DNA of 64,000 nucleotides from NCBI RefSeq assembly GCF_011684115.1, contig NZ_JAADJV010000004.1:124001-188000 (forward strand), written 5' to 3'. A program made the position numbers and the translations under genes. The stretch is from Rahnella aceris. Its GTDB lineage: Bacteria; Pseudomonadota; Gammaproteobacteria; Enterobacterales; Enterobacteriaceae. Positions within the stretch are counted from its first letter, which is position 1; every line of letters starts with the position of its first letter. The notes under the pieces were generated by a model. It saw only the letters and a program-made list of their open reading frames with translations. It had not been told where the DNA came from and did no database searches. Positions 39,061-48,252 of the stretch are shown in pieces.

Positions 39061-40251
39061 ATGAAACATCTGAACACTTCACGTTCTTTAGGGATGCGTA
39101 CGCTCGCCGTTCATGGCGGACAGCAGCCCGATGCCCTGACCGGCGCGATTGCGACACCTATCACCGCCGCATCGGCATTTTCATATCCGGATTTTGACAG
39201 CGGCGCCCGCCGTTTCAGCGGTGAAGAACCGGGTTATATTTACAGCCGTTTCGCCAATCCGACGGTGGCCGTTTTTGAACAGAAACTGGCGGCGCTCGAA
39301 GGTGCAGAAACCGCCGTTGCCTGCGCAAGTGGCATGGCAGCGATCAGCGCCACGTTGTTTGCCCTGCTGGTTCCCGGCGATGAAATCATTCATATCGGCA
39401 CGCTGTATGGCGGCACTGAAGGCGTGGTGCGTAACCTGCTGCCACGTTATGGCATCAAACCGGTTCACGTTACCCATGTGAGCGAACTGGAAGCGGCATT
39501 CACAAAAAACACCAAAGTGGTGCTGGTGGAAACCCCGGCTAACCCGGGACTGGATATCGCCGATCTGGCTGAAGTCGCCCGTCTGTCGAAAGCCGCCGGT
39601 GCAGTCAGTGTGGCGGATAATACTTTTGCCACACCGTACCTGACGCGCCCGCTGGAACTGGGCATTGATATCGTTCTGCATTCCGCGACCAAATACATCA
39701 GCGGCCACGGCGATGCGACCGGTGGCGTAGTGGCCGGTTCGGCGGCATTAATCACGCCAATCCGCACCCTGAGTCTGAAGCAGTTCGGTGGCAACCTGAG
39801 CCCGTTCGAAGCCAGCCTGCTGATCCGCGGCCTGAAAACTCTGCCGCTGCGCGTCGAAGCCAGTTCGCTGAGCGCACAGGCGGTGGCGGAATTCCTCGAC
39901 GGCCACAGCGCGGTAGACACCGTGTTCTATCCGGGGCTGAAGCAGCATCCGGGACATGCCACCGCCTCAAAACAAATGAAACTGTTTGGCGGGATTATGG
40001 CCATTGAGCTGAAAGGCGGCCTCAACGCCGCACGGACGTTCCTCGATAAGCTGAGCATCATCACGCAGGCGGTATCGCTCGGCGACACCGATTCGCTGGC
40101 CTGCCATCCGGCATCGACAACGCACAGCGCCGTCGCGCCGGAAGTTCGCCGCCAGAGCGGTATCACCGACGGACTGGTGCGCATCAGCATCGGTATCGAA
40201 GATACCGAAGACCTGATTGCTGATCTGCAACAGGCGCTGGAAGGGCTTTAA
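39061..40251 (+). CDS. Methionine gamma-lyase-like PLP enzyme
   Basis: 396-residue Cys/Met-metabolism PLP enzyme. The cofactor lysine is Lys211 in SATKYISGHGDATGG; YSRFANPT and YGGT bind the cofactor phosphate. It aligns along its length with Pseudomonas methionine gamma-lyase (SLGDTDSLACHPASTTHS; SIGIEDTEDLIADLQQALE). However, the residue matching the lyase Cys116 is Gly118 and Asp241 is Gln241; Lys240 is kept. Those three residues define methionine specificity, so the substrate may be cystathionine, another gamma-substituted amino acid, or methionine with altered kinetics. It stands alone between glpE and hipBA, with a TATAAT 30 bases before the start. Confidence 0.8.
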   Translation: MKHLNTSRSLGMRTLAVHGGQQPDALTGAIATPITAASAFSYPDFDSGARRFSGEEPGYIYSRFANPTVAVFEQKLAALEGAETAVACASGMAAISATLFALLVPGDEIIHIGTLYGGTEGVVRNLLPRYGIKPVHVTHVSELEAAFTKNTKVVLVETPANPGLDIADLAEVARLSKAAGAVSVADNTFATPYLTRPLELGIDIVLHSATKYISGHGDATGGVVAGSAALITPIRTLSLKQFGGNLSPFEASLLIRGLKTLPLRVEASSLSAQAVAEFLDGHSAVDTVFYPGLKQHPGHATASKQMKLFGGIMAIELKGGLNAARTFLDKLSIITQAVSLGDTDSLACHPASTTHSAVAPEVRRQSGITDGLVRISIGIEDTEDLIADLQQALEGL

Positions 40252-40304
40252 GCGGATCTGAAATCACGCTCAGCATCACATCTCCTGCATGCTAAAGTGT
40301 AATT

Positions 40305-40337
40305 ATTATGGCGATATAGAGCATATATCGCCATAAT
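40305..40337. promoter_or_regulatory. Nested palindrome upstream of hipB
   Basis: Perfect 14-bp arms (40305-40318 and 40324-40337, ATTATGGCGATATA and its complement) around GAGCA. An outer inverted repeat, AAGTGTAA (40295-40302) and TTACACTT (40347-40354), surrounds it. The placement fits an operator bound by HipB for autoregulation. Confidence 0.6.
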
Positions 40338-40370
40338 ACTTTCAGTTTACACTTCAAATTGGCTGCTACC

Positions 40371-40859
40371 ATGCCCCGAAAAACATCGCCCTTGCTTCCG
40401 GCAACTGAATCGCTATTAACTGAGTTTGGCGATCGTCTTCGTCTGGCGAGGTTGCGCCGCAAACTGACGGCAGCACAGGTCGCAGAACGGGCAGGTATGG
40501 TTCCCATGACATTGCGCAATCTTGAACGCGGCAACACAGGCGTCACTCTCGGTGCCTGTCTGGCGGTAATGCAGGTTCTGGGCGTAGAACAAGATCTCAA
40601 TTTGTTGCTCAAAGATGATCCGTTCGGCCGCCAGTTGCAGGACGCTACATTAATTCCCCGTAAACCCACCTCACGCAACTCCCGTTCAAAACGGACGCCT
40701 TCCTCTGTGTCCTCAGATAATACTCTTTTAAAACAAGATGAACCGGATACAGAAAGTGACTGGGCTAAGGATGATTTTTTAAGTGCGGGTTCATTAGCGT
40801 CACTGCTTCAAGGTGGTGAAAATACCGGTAAAAAAACCCATAAAAGGACGAAGAAATGA
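40371..40859 (+). CDS. hipB: HipB-type XRE antitoxin/repressor
   Basis: 162 residues. An XRE helix-turn-helix is at the N-terminus (LRLARLRRKLTAAQVAERAGMVPMTLRNLERGNTGVTLGACLAVMQVLGV). It is followed by a long polar tail rich in Ser, Arg, Lys, Asp, unusual beside the 88-residue E. coli HipB. The tail ends in a basic stretch (KKTHKRTKK). The ATG at 40371 is used; an in-frame TTG at 40359 is possible, and neither has a clear ribosome site. Its stop overlaps the hipA start (ATGA). Confidence 0.8.
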   Translation: MPRKTSPLLPATESLLTEFGDRLRLARLRRKLTAAQVAERAGMVPMTLRNLERGNTGVTLGACLAVMQVLGVEQDLNLLLKDDPFGRQLQDATLIPRKPTSRNSRSKRTPSSVSSDNTLLKQDEPDTESDWAKDDFLSAGSLASLLQGGENTGKKTHKRTKK

Positions 40860-42124
40860 CGGTAAGGATTGCCGTGTATGCCGACTGGGCGCCCCTCCCA
40901 TCGCCTTTGCGCATCGGTTATCTCAATGTGCATCAGGCTGCAGGTCGCGAAATTTTTGCCTTTGAATATGATCAGGCTGCGCTGGAGCATCCTGATTTTG
41001 CCCATCTTCAGCTTGATCCACGAATAGGGTTATTCACTGGCCCCCAATATCCGGCACAAAGGCAGGATATTTTTGGTGCCTTTGCGGATACCAGTCCGGA
41101 TCGCTGGGGACGGTTGTTGATGAAAAGACGGCTGGAACGTGAAAAACGGGCAGGTGTGGCCTCTGCAAGCCAGCGTCTTTATGAATCTGATTACCTGCTG
41201 GGCGTGCATGACAGTTTTCGTATCGGCGCGCTGCGGTTTCGGCTCAATGATGAAGGCAATTTTCTGGATGACCGTCATGATGTCGCTGCTCCTCCTTTCA
41301 TTCAAATTCGTGAACTCGAAGCCGCCAGCCGGGCGCTGGAAAAGGACCGTGAAAATCAGGATGCCGCAGGAGATGAATGGTTACGTTTACTGATTGCACC
41401 AGGCGGATCGCTTGGCGGCGCCCGCCCAAAAGCCAGCGTCAGCGCACCAGATGGTCATCTGTGGATAGCAAAATTTCCCAGCATTAATGACGAATATGAT
41501 ATCGGTGCATGGGAGTTGGTCGTCAATACGCTGGCAAAAGCCTGTGGTCTGAATGTGCCTGAAAGCCTTGCCCGCCGCTACGCCAATCCTCATCATTGTT
41601 TTTTAGTGAAGCGTTTTGACCGGACGACAGAGGGTCAGCGTAAACACTTTGCCTCGGCGATGACGCTGACCGGCCATCAGGATGGCGACGACGCCTCTTC
41701 AGGTATCAGCTACCTTGAGCTGGCGGCGGTAATTATTAATCAGGGCGCGCAGCCAAATCAGGATTTACGCGAACTCTGGTCGCGTATCGTGTTCAATTTG
41801 CTGGTATCCAATACCGACGATCATCTGCGCAATCACGGTTTTCTACTGGAACCGGGAAAAGGATGGCGTCTTTCACCCGCCTATGACATGAATCCGGTGG
41901 CGCAAAGCACAGGATTAAAACTGAATATCAGCGAATCCGATAATGCGATGGATCTCGATTTAGCGCTTTCTGTCGCGCCGGTGTTTAGGATTTCAAACAG
42001 CGATGCGCTGGATATCATCCGTCGCTGCCAGCAAATCGTCAGACAGTGGCCAACGATTGCCAGCAAAATTGGCCTCTCTGTACGCGAGCAAAATGCGATG
42101 TCATCAGCATTTAGGTTAGCATGA
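40856..42124 (+). CDS. hipA: HipA-family serine/threonine kinase toxin
   Basis: 422-residue HipA-type kinase. Nucleotide loop SLGGARPKA (about 185-193), possible ATP lysine in LWIAKFP, catalytic Asp in NTDDHLRNHGF (Asp321) and metal-binding Asp344 in SPAYDMNP are all visible, so it looks active. In E. coli HipA phosphorylates glutamyl-tRNA synthetase and causes persistence; related kinases have other targets, so the substrate here is open. Coupled to hipB by a four-base overlap. Confidence 0.88.
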   Translation: MTVRIAVYADWAPLPSPLRIGYLNVHQAAGREIFAFEYDQAALEHPDFAHLQLDPRIGLFTGPQYPAQRQDIFGAFADTSPDRWGRLLMKRRLEREKRAGVASASQRLYESDYLLGVHDSFRIGALRFRLNDEGNFLDDRHDVAAPPFIQIRELEAASRALEKDRENQDAAGDEWLRLLIAPGGSLGGARPKASVSAPDGHLWIAKFPSINDEYDIGAWELVVNTLAKACGLNVPESLARRYANPHHCFLVKRFDRTTEGQRKHFASAMTLTGHQDGDDASSGISYLELAAVIINQGAQPNQDLRELWSRIVFNLLVSNTDDHLRNHGFLLEPGKGWRLSPAYDMNPVAQSTGLKLNISESDNAMDLDLALSVAPVFRISNSDALDIIRRCQQIVRQWPTIASKIGLSVREQNAMSSAFRLA

Positions 42125-42232
42125 CCCTGTTAACCAGAAGCCTGCTGACAGATAATCAGGCGATACCATTATCGCCTGTCTACATAACAATGAATTACCG
42201 CAGTCAAACAATTAGGGAAACCGCTAAACGCT

Positions 42233-43066
42233 ATGGTGCGCATTCTTAACCTGAACAACCCCCGCCTGGCTCAGGCTTTTGTCGATTACATGGCAACCCA
42301 GGGTTTTACGCTGACGATGAAACACGAAAGTCAGGAAGTGCAGCTCTGGCTGGAAGATGAATCCCGTCTGGAAGAGGCCGAGAAGCAGGTGGCGCTGTTT
42401 GTGCGCGATCCCCTGCATCCACGCTATCAGGAAGCAAGCTGGAAAACCGGCAAGGCACAGCCACATTTAAAGATGTCGCACACGCCCTTCCTGAAAACCC
42501 TGCGCAGCCGCGCCGGGCCGCTGACGATAGGCATGATTGTGCTGAGTCTGGCGGTGTTTATCCTGCAACAGATGGTCGGCGACGAACTGGTGATGAGCTG
42601 GCTCGCCTGGCCGGACAGTTCGCGCGTTTTCCAGTTATGGCGCTGGTTCACCCCGGCTCTGATGAATTTCTCCTTTATTGCCTTGCTGATTAATCTGGCA
42701 TGGTGGTGGTATCTCGCCAGCCAGATTGAGATGCATCTGGGCAGCGGCAAACTGTTCACCGTGACACTCATTTCGGCCCTGATCAGCGGCTGGGGCCAGT
42801 CGATGGTCAGCGGTTCGTGGTTCGGCGGATTATCCGGTGTGGTGTACGCGCTGATGGGTTACGCCTGGCTGACCGGCCAGTTGAAACCGGAAAGTCGTCT
42901 GTATGTGCCCGGCGGATTACTGGTCATTTCGCTGATTTTTATGTTCATTGGCTATGCTACGGGCGGCGCGGCCGTGTCGAATGCCGCGCATGCGTTTGGT
43001 CTGGGCCTCGGCCTGATCATGGCATTTGTTGACACGCGCACTCCGCGCAACAAAAAAAATAAGTAG
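42233..43066 (+). CDS. glpG: Rhomboid intramembrane serine protease GlpG
   Basis: 277 residues: an N-terminal cytoplasmic domain and six membrane segments. The catalytic Ser201 (GGLSGVVYALMGY) and His253 (NAAHAFGLGLGL) are present. The helix equivalent to E. coli residues 141-154 reads PALMNFSFIALLIN: His141, His145 and His150 are replaced by Pro, Asn and Ala, and only Asn154 remains. In E. coli, His150 and Asn154 form the oxyanion hole. The change is described further in the findings. glpR starts 10 bases later. Confidence 0.93.
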   Translation: MVRILNLNNPRLAQAFVDYMATQGFTLTMKHESQEVQLWLEDESRLEEAEKQVALFVRDPLHPRYQEASWKTGKAQPHLKMSHTPFLKTLRSRAGPLTIGMIVLSLAVFILQQMVGDELVMSWLAWPDSSRVFQLWRWFTPALMNFSFIALLINLAWWWYLASQIEMHLGSGKLFTVTLISALISGWGQSMVSGSWFGGLSGVVYALMGYAWLTGQLKPESRLYVPGGLLVISLIFMFIGYATGGAAVSNAAHAFGLGLGLIMAFVDTRTPRNKKNK

Positions 43067-43075
43067 GGGATTCGG

Positions 43076-43834
43076 GTGAAACAAACACAACGCCATGATG
43101 CGATTATCGATTTAGTCCGCCAGCAGGGGTATGTCAGCACCGAAGAGCTGGTGGAGCATTTTGCAGTCAGCCCGCAAACTATCCGCCGTGATCTGAATGA
43201 TCTGGCGGAACAGAATAAAATTCACCGTCACCATGGCGGTGCAGCCTTGCCGTCCAGTTCGGTGAATGCGGCATACAACGACCGTAAAGTGATGTGGTCG
43301 GAAGCGAAAGCGCGTATCGCCGAACGAGTCGCCAGCCAGATCCCTGACGGTTCAACGCTGTTTATTGATATCGGCACCACGCCGGAAGCCGTGGCGCATG
43401 CGCTGCTTAACCATAAAAATCTGCGCATCGTGACCAACAACTTGAACGTCGCGACGCTGCTGACAGCCAAAGAGGATTTTCGTTTGTTCCTCGCAGGCGG
43501 TGAAGTGCGCGCCCGCGACGGCGGCATCATGGGCGAGGCAACGCTCGATTTCATCTCTCAGTTCCGCCTTGATTACGGCATTCTCGGCATCAGTGGCATC
43601 GATATGGACGGTTCGCTGCTCGAATTCGACTATCACGAAGCCCGTACCAAACGCGCGATTATCGAAAACTCCCGCTGCGTGATGCTGGTGACGGACCATT
43701 CCAAATTTGGCCGAAACGCGATGGTCAACCTTGGCAAAATGGATCTGATTCATTATCTGTTCACTGATAAACAGCCGCCGGACAGCGTGAAGCAGATCAT
43801 CGACAAGTACGACGTGCATCTCGAACTGTGCTGA
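43076..43834 (+). CDS. glpR: Glycerol-3-phosphate regulon repressor
   Basis: 252-residue DeoR-family repressor that controls glp genes and is released by glycerol-3-phosphate. The helix-turn-helix VSTEELVEHFAVSPQTIRRDLNDLAEQNKI and the effector domain FIDIGTTPEAVAHALL and GISGIDMDGSLLEFDYHEARTKRAI match E. coli closely. It starts with GTG after AGGGGATTCGG. Downstream of glpG and ended by a hairpin. Confidence 0.97.
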   Translation: MKQTQRHDAIIDLVRQQGYVSTEELVEHFAVSPQTIRRDLNDLAEQNKIHRHHGGAALPSSSVNAAYNDRKVMWSEAKARIAERVASQIPDGSTLFIDIGTTPEAVAHALLNHKNLRIVTNNLNVATLLTAKEDFRLFLAGGEVRARDGGIMGEATLDFISQFRLDYGILGISGIDMDGSLLEFDYHEARTKRAIIENSRCVMLVTDHSKFGRNAMVNLGKMDLIHYLFTDKQPPDSVKQIIDKYDVHLELC

Positions 43835-43848
43835 TTTGCCTGCATTTA

Positions 43849-43878
43849 AGGAGCGCTGCGGCTGGCGCTCCTGCTTTT
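43849..43878 (+). terminator. Hairpin terminator after glpR
   Basis: Perfect 8-bp stem AGGAGCGC/GCGCTCCT with an 8-base loop, then GCTTTT, 15 bases after the glpR stop. Confidence 0.7.
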
Positions 43879-44060
43879 CCTCCCTCCGCCCTGCCCGGCA
43901 AAACGAACAATTTCGAAAAATTCCACGCGTAGCGGCGTTCGGTTTCGTCCCCGCCTTGCTATTTTGCTCGAAACCGACACAAAAATGTTACCTTCATCAC
44001 GCATAATTGTTTTTATTTGGTTAACGCTTGGCTTGTTTGTCGATTCTCGATTACAATCGT

Positions 44061-44077
44061 GAGCGAAAACGAACATA
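44061..44077. promoter_or_regulatory. GlpR-operator-like site before glpD
   Basis: The minus strand reads TATGTTCGTTTTCGCTC, close to GlpR operators (TATGTTCG...CG). Further CGAA/TTCG elements lie at 43904-43916 and near 43966-43976. Repression of glpD by GlpR from several operators is known in E. coli. Confidence 0.5.
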
Positions 44078-44111
44078 AAAGAGCTATTGCGAACATCTGG
44101 AGGAAGATGAC

Positions 44112-45623
44112 GTGGAAACCAAAGACTTGATCGTAATTGGTGGCGGTATTAATGGTACCGGCATCGCAGTCGACGCAGCTGGCCGCGGGCTGTCTGTTCT
44201 GCTGCTTGAAGCGCAAGACTTGGCCTGCGCGACCTCTTCGGCCAGTTCAAAACTGATCCACGGTGGCCTGCGCTATCTGGAACATTACGAATTCCGTCTG
44301 GTCAGCGAAGCGCTGGCTGAACGTGAAGTGCTGTTGAAAATGGCACCGCATATTGCATTCCCGATGCGTTTCCGTTTACCGCATCAGCCGCATTTGCGCC
44401 CGGCCTGGATGATCCGCGCCGGTTTGTTCCTGTACGACCATCTGGGCAAACGCACCAGCCTGCCGGCCAGTAAAGGTCTGAAATTCGGCAGCGAGTCCGT
44501 GCTGAAACCAGAACTGACCAAAGGTTTTGAATACTCGGATTGCTGGGTCGACGATGCGCGTTTAGTGGTCGTCAATGCACAGGAAGTGGAAGAACGTGGC
44601 GGCGAAGTTCGTACCCGCACCCGCGTGACCCGCGCATGGCGTGAGGACGGCATGTGGATGGTGGAAGCCGAAGATATCGACACCGGCAAAACCTTCACCT
44701 GGCGCGCCAAAGGTCTGGTGAACGCTACCGGTCCGTGGGTAAAACATTTCTTCGACGACGGCCTGAAGCTGAAATCGCCATACGGCATCCGTCTGATCAA
44801 AGGCAGCCATATTGTGGTGCCCCGTGCACACAATCAGCCGCAGGCCTACATTCTGCAAAACGAAGATCACCGCATTGTTTTCGTGATCCCGTGGATGGAT
44901 GAATTCTCCATCATCGGCACCACCGACGTGGAATATCACGGCGATCCGAAAGACGTGAAAATCGATGACAATGAAATCGGTTATCTGCTGAAAGTGTATA
45001 ACGACCACTTTAAGAAACAACTGACCACTGAAGACATCGTCTGGACTTATTCCGGCGTGCGCCCGCTGTGCGATGACGAATCAGATTCACCACAGGCGGT
45101 GACCCGCGATTACACGCTCGACGTTCACGATCAGGATGGCAAAGCGCCGCTGCTTTCTGTATTCGGCGGCAAGCTGACCACCTACCGTAAACTGGCAGAA
45201 CACGCGCTGGAAAAACTGGTGAAGTACTATCCGAAAGCTGGCCCGGCGTGGACCAAAACGGCCGTGCTGCCTGGCGGGAAACTGAACGGAGACCGTGATA
45301 CCTACAGCGCCAATCTGCGTTCCCGCTTCAAATGGTTACCGGAATCACTGGCACGCCGTTATGCGCGTACGTACGGCAGCCAGACAGAGTTATTCCTGAA
45401 TGACGCGACCAGCCTTGAATCGCTGGGCGAAGATTTCGGTCACGGATTCTACGAAGCTGAACTGCGTTATCTGGTGGAAAAAGAGTGGGTTTCACAGCTT
45501 GATGATGCCATCTGGCGTCGTACCAAACTCGGTATGTGGCTGGATAAAACCCAGCAACAACGCGTCGCCGAGTGGCTGGAAACGCACAAACAGCAGAAGA
45601 AACATCTGTCGCTGGCGTCTTGA
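44112..45623 (+). CDS. glpD: Aerobic glycerol-3-phosphate dehydrogenase
   Basis: 503-residue membrane-associated flavoenzyme that oxidises glycerol-3-phosphate to dihydroxyacetone phosphate and feeds the quinone pool. The FAD-binding start METKDLIVIGGGINGTGIAVDAAGRG and the conserved SASSKLIHGGLRYLEHYEFRLV are present. It begins with GTG at 44112 after GGAGGAAG. Its 3' end meets a paired palindromic repeat and then the convergent glgP. Confidence 0.98.
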   Translation: METKDLIVIGGGINGTGIAVDAAGRGLSVLLLEAQDLACATSSASSKLIHGGLRYLEHYEFRLVSEALAEREVLLKMAPHIAFPMRFRLPHQPHLRPAWMIRAGLFLYDHLGKRTSLPASKGLKFGSESVLKPELTKGFEYSDCWVDDARLVVVNAQEVEERGGEVRTRTRVTRAWREDGMWMVEAEDIDTGKTFTWRAKGLVNATGPWVKHFFDDGLKLKSPYGIRLIKGSHIVVPRAHNQPQAYILQNEDHRIVFVIPWMDEFSIIGTTDVEYHGDPKDVKIDDNEIGYLLKVYNDHFKKQLTTEDIVWTYSGVRPLCDDESDSPQAVTRDYTLDVHDQDGKAPLLSVFGGKLTTYRKLAEHALEKLVKYYPKAGPAWTKTAVLPGGKLNGDRDTYSANLRSRFKWLPESLARRYARTYGSQTELFLNDATSLESLGEDFGHGFYEAELRYLVEKEWVSQLDDAIWRRTKLGMWLDKTQQQRVAEWLETHKQQKKHLSLAS

Positions 45624-45631
45624 TTTAGTTA

Positions 45632-45760
45632 GCTCCTCCCCCTGCGAAGGGGGAGGCCGGGAGGGGGTTTAACAGACAAAACAAGTGCTTATGCACACTT
45701 AACATCTTGTTTTTGACCTTAATACCCCACCCCAACCCTCCCCTTCGCAGGGGAGGGAGC
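45632..45760. repeat. Paired REP-like palindromes between glpD and glgP
   Basis: Two GC-rich hairpins in opposite orientation: CCTCCCCC-TGCGAA-GGGGGAGG (45635-45656) and CCCTCCCC-TTCGCA-GGGGAGGG (45736-45757), about 80 bases apart. Each has a G-rich or C-rich arm facing the other. The same doublet occurs at 60.5 kb. The layout fits REP doublets, and the hairpins may end transcription of both convergent genes. Confidence 0.8.
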
Positions 45761-45767
45761 GACTCCT

Positions 45768-48215
45768 CTACAACTTCACCGGCTTAATGTTCCAGATCTC
45801 ATCGGCGTATTCCTGAATGGTACGGTCCGAGGAGAAATAGCCCATGTTGGCGATGTTATGCAGCGTGCGGCGCGTCCATTCTTCCGGCAGTTTATACAGC
45901 TCATCGACTTTATCCTGCGTATCGACATAACTGCGGTAATCCGCCAGCACCTGATAGTGATCGCCGAGATTGACCAGCGTATCGAACAGGTTGGTGTAGC
46001 GCTTCGGCTCGCCTGGGCTGAAGACCCCGGTGGCGATTTGCGTCAGCACCTGATGCAGCTCGGCATCCTGCTCGAAGTAAGTATGCGGGTTGTAGCCTTT
46101 GCGGCGTAATTCCTCGACCTGCGGCGTGGTATTGCCAAAGATAAAGATATTCTCCTCGCCCACGTGTTCGAGCATTTCGACGTTGGCACCGTCAAGCGTA
46201 CCGATAGTCAGCGCGCCATTGAGAGCAAATTTCATGTTACTGGTGCCGGAGGCTTCGGTACCGGCCAGAGAGATTTGCTCGGAAAGATCTGCCGCCGGAA
46301 TGATCAGTTGCGCCAGGCTGACACTGTAGTTCGGAATGAAAACGATCTTCAGCTTGTTGCCAATACGCGGATCGTTGTTGATCACCGCCGCCACATCGTT
46401 GATCAGCCGGATGATCTGCTTCGCCGCATAATACGCCGAGGCCGCTTTACCGGCGAAAATCACTGTGCGTGGCACCCATTCGGCGTCTGGCTCTTCGAGA
46501 ATGCGGTTATAACGGGTGATGACGTGCAGCACATTCATTAGCTGACGTTTATATTCGTGGATACGCTTAATCTGCACGTCGAACAGGCTTTTCGGATCCA
46601 CCACAATATTCAGCTTCTGGGCGATATACAGCGCCAGCCGCTTTTTGTTGTCCAGCTTGGCCTTGCGGATTGCCTGCAGGAAGCTCAGGTAATCCAGATT
46701 CTGTTTCAGTTCCGCCAGCTGGCTGAGATCAGAACGCCAGGTCTGGCCGATGGCATCGTCAATTACCGCTGACAGCGGTTTGTTGGCCAGTGCCAGCCAG
46801 CGGCGCGGCGTCACGCCGTTGGTTTTATTACAGAAACGGTCCGGATAAATACGGGCGAAATCAGCAAACAACGACTGCACCATCAGCTCGGAATGCAGCT
46901 CAGACACACCGTTAACTTTGTGGCTGGCGATGACCGCAAGCCATGCCATCCGCACTTTGCGGCCATTGCCTTCATCGATAATCGAGACACGCGACAGCAG
47001 GCCATTATCATTGGGTATCTTTTCCGCCACTTCTTTGAGGAAGTGATCGTTAATCTGGAAAATAATCTCCAGATGACGCGGCAGGATTTTGCCGATCATG
47101 TCTACCGGCCAGGTTTCCAGCGCTTCGCTCATCAGCGTGTGGTTGGTGTAAGAGAACACGCTGCACACGGTTTGCCACGCGGCTTGCCACTCGAATTTAT
47201 GCTCGTCGATTAACAGGCGCATCAGCTCAGGGATCGACAATACCGGGTGCGTGTCGTTGAGGTGGATGGCGATTTTATCGGCCAGATTGTCGTAAGTATG
47301 GTGCGTGGTGTAATGCCGGTTGAGAATATCCTGCACGGTCGCCGACACCAGAAAATATTCCTGACGCAACCGCAGCTCGCGGCCAGAATAAGTTGAGTCA
47401 TCGGGATACAACACGCGGGACACGTTCTCAGAATGGTTTTTATCTTCCACCGCCGCGAAGTAATCGCCCTGATTAAATTTCCCCAGATTGATTTCGTTAC
47501 TAGCCTGCGCGCCCCACAAGCGCAGCGTGTTGGTCGCGTCGGTGTCGTAGCCGGGAATGACCTGATCATAGGCGCAGGCGATGACCTCCTCGGTTTCCAG
47601 CCAGCGGGTTTTGATGCCTTCATGCTGCACCCGTCCGCCGAAACGCACTTTATAACGGGTATTGTAACGCTGGAATTCCCACGGGTTACCGTATTCCAGC
47701 CAGTAATCCGGCGCTTCTTTTTGCTCACCGTTGATGATGCTTTGCGCAAACATACCGTATTCATACCGGATGCCGTAACCGCGCCCCGGCAGCGCCAGCG
47801 TCGCCAGCGAATCAAGGAAACAGGCCGCCAGTCGTCCGAGTCCGCCGTTGCCTAAACCAGGGTCATTTTCTTCACCGATCAGTTCTTCGAGATCAAAGCC
47901 CATTTCATCAAGCGCGCTTTTCAGGTCGTCGTAAATACCCATCGCCAGCAACGCATTGGAAAGCGTCCGTCCAATCAGAAACTCCATCGACAGGTAATAA
48001 ACCTGCCGGACGTCCTGTGAGGTTTGCGCCCGGTTAGAACGCAACCAGCGTTCCACCATGCGATCGCGCACCGCAAACAATGTGGCGTTCAGCCAGTCGT
48101 GTTGTGTCGCAATAGACGGATCTTTGCCGATGATAAACATCAGTTTATAGGCAATAGAATGCTTAAGCGCTTCGACACTGACTGTCGGTGAGTTGTAATT
48201 AAACGGTGAAGTCAT
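45768..48215 (-). CDS. glgP: Glycogen phosphorylase
   Basis: 815-residue GT35 phosphorylase that shortens glycogen chains and releases glucose-1-phosphate. The cofactor lysine lies in [16 protein letters not shown]. It is the last gene of glgBXCAP, 37 bases after glgA. Its paralogue malP is at 29.0-31.5 kb. Confidence 0.97.
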   Translation of the reverse strand: MTSPFNYNSPTVSVEALKHSIAYKLMFIIGKDPSIATQHDWLNATLFAVRDRMVERWLRSNRAQTSQDVRQVYYLSMEFLIGRTLSNALLAMGIYDDLKSALDEMGFDLEELIGEENDPGLGNGGLGRLAACFLDSLATLALPGRGYGIRYEYGMFAQSIINGEQKEAPDYWLEYGNPWEFQRYNTRYKVRFGGRVQHEGIKTRWLETEEVIACAYDQVIPGYDTDATNTLRLWGAQASNEINLGKFNQGDYFAAVEDKNHSENVSRVLYPDDSTYSGRELRLRQEYFLVSATVQDILNRHYTTHHTYDNLADKIAIHLNDTHPVLSIPELMRLLIDEHKFEWQAAWQTVCSVFSYTNHTLMSEALETWPVDMIGKILPRHLEIIFQINDHFLKEVAEKIPNDNGLLSRVSIIDEGNGRKVRMAWLAVIASHKVNGVSELHSELMVQSLFADFARIYPDRFCNKTNGVTPRRWLALANKPLSAVIDDAIGQTWRSDLSQLAELKQNLDYLSFLQAIRKAKLDNKKRLALYIAQKLNIVVDPKSLFDVQIKRIHEYKRQLMNVLHVITRYNRILEEPDAEWVPRTVIFAGKAASAYYAAKQIIRLINDVAAVINNDPRIGNKLKIVFIPNYSVSLAQLIIPAADLSEQISLAGTEASGTSNMKFALNGALTIGTLDGANVEMLEHVGEENIFIFGNTTPQVEELRRKGYNPHTYFEQDAELHQVLTQIATGVFSPGEPKRYTNLFDTLVNLGDHYQVLADYRSYVDTQDKVDELYKLPEEWTRRTLHNIANMGYFSSDRTIQEYADEIWNIKPVKL

Positions 48216-48252
48216 AGCGTTACATTCCCGATCAAGTTAGCTACGTTCAGGG

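Noticed and set aside
43846..44076. 76-codon minus-strand frame between glpR and glpD
   Set aside because: It spans the glpR terminator and the glpD operators; no homology recognised.
29048..48215. malP and glgP as a recent duplication
   Set aside because: The two phosphorylases differ along their whole length and match the separate E. coli MalP and GlgP; this is an old paralogy.
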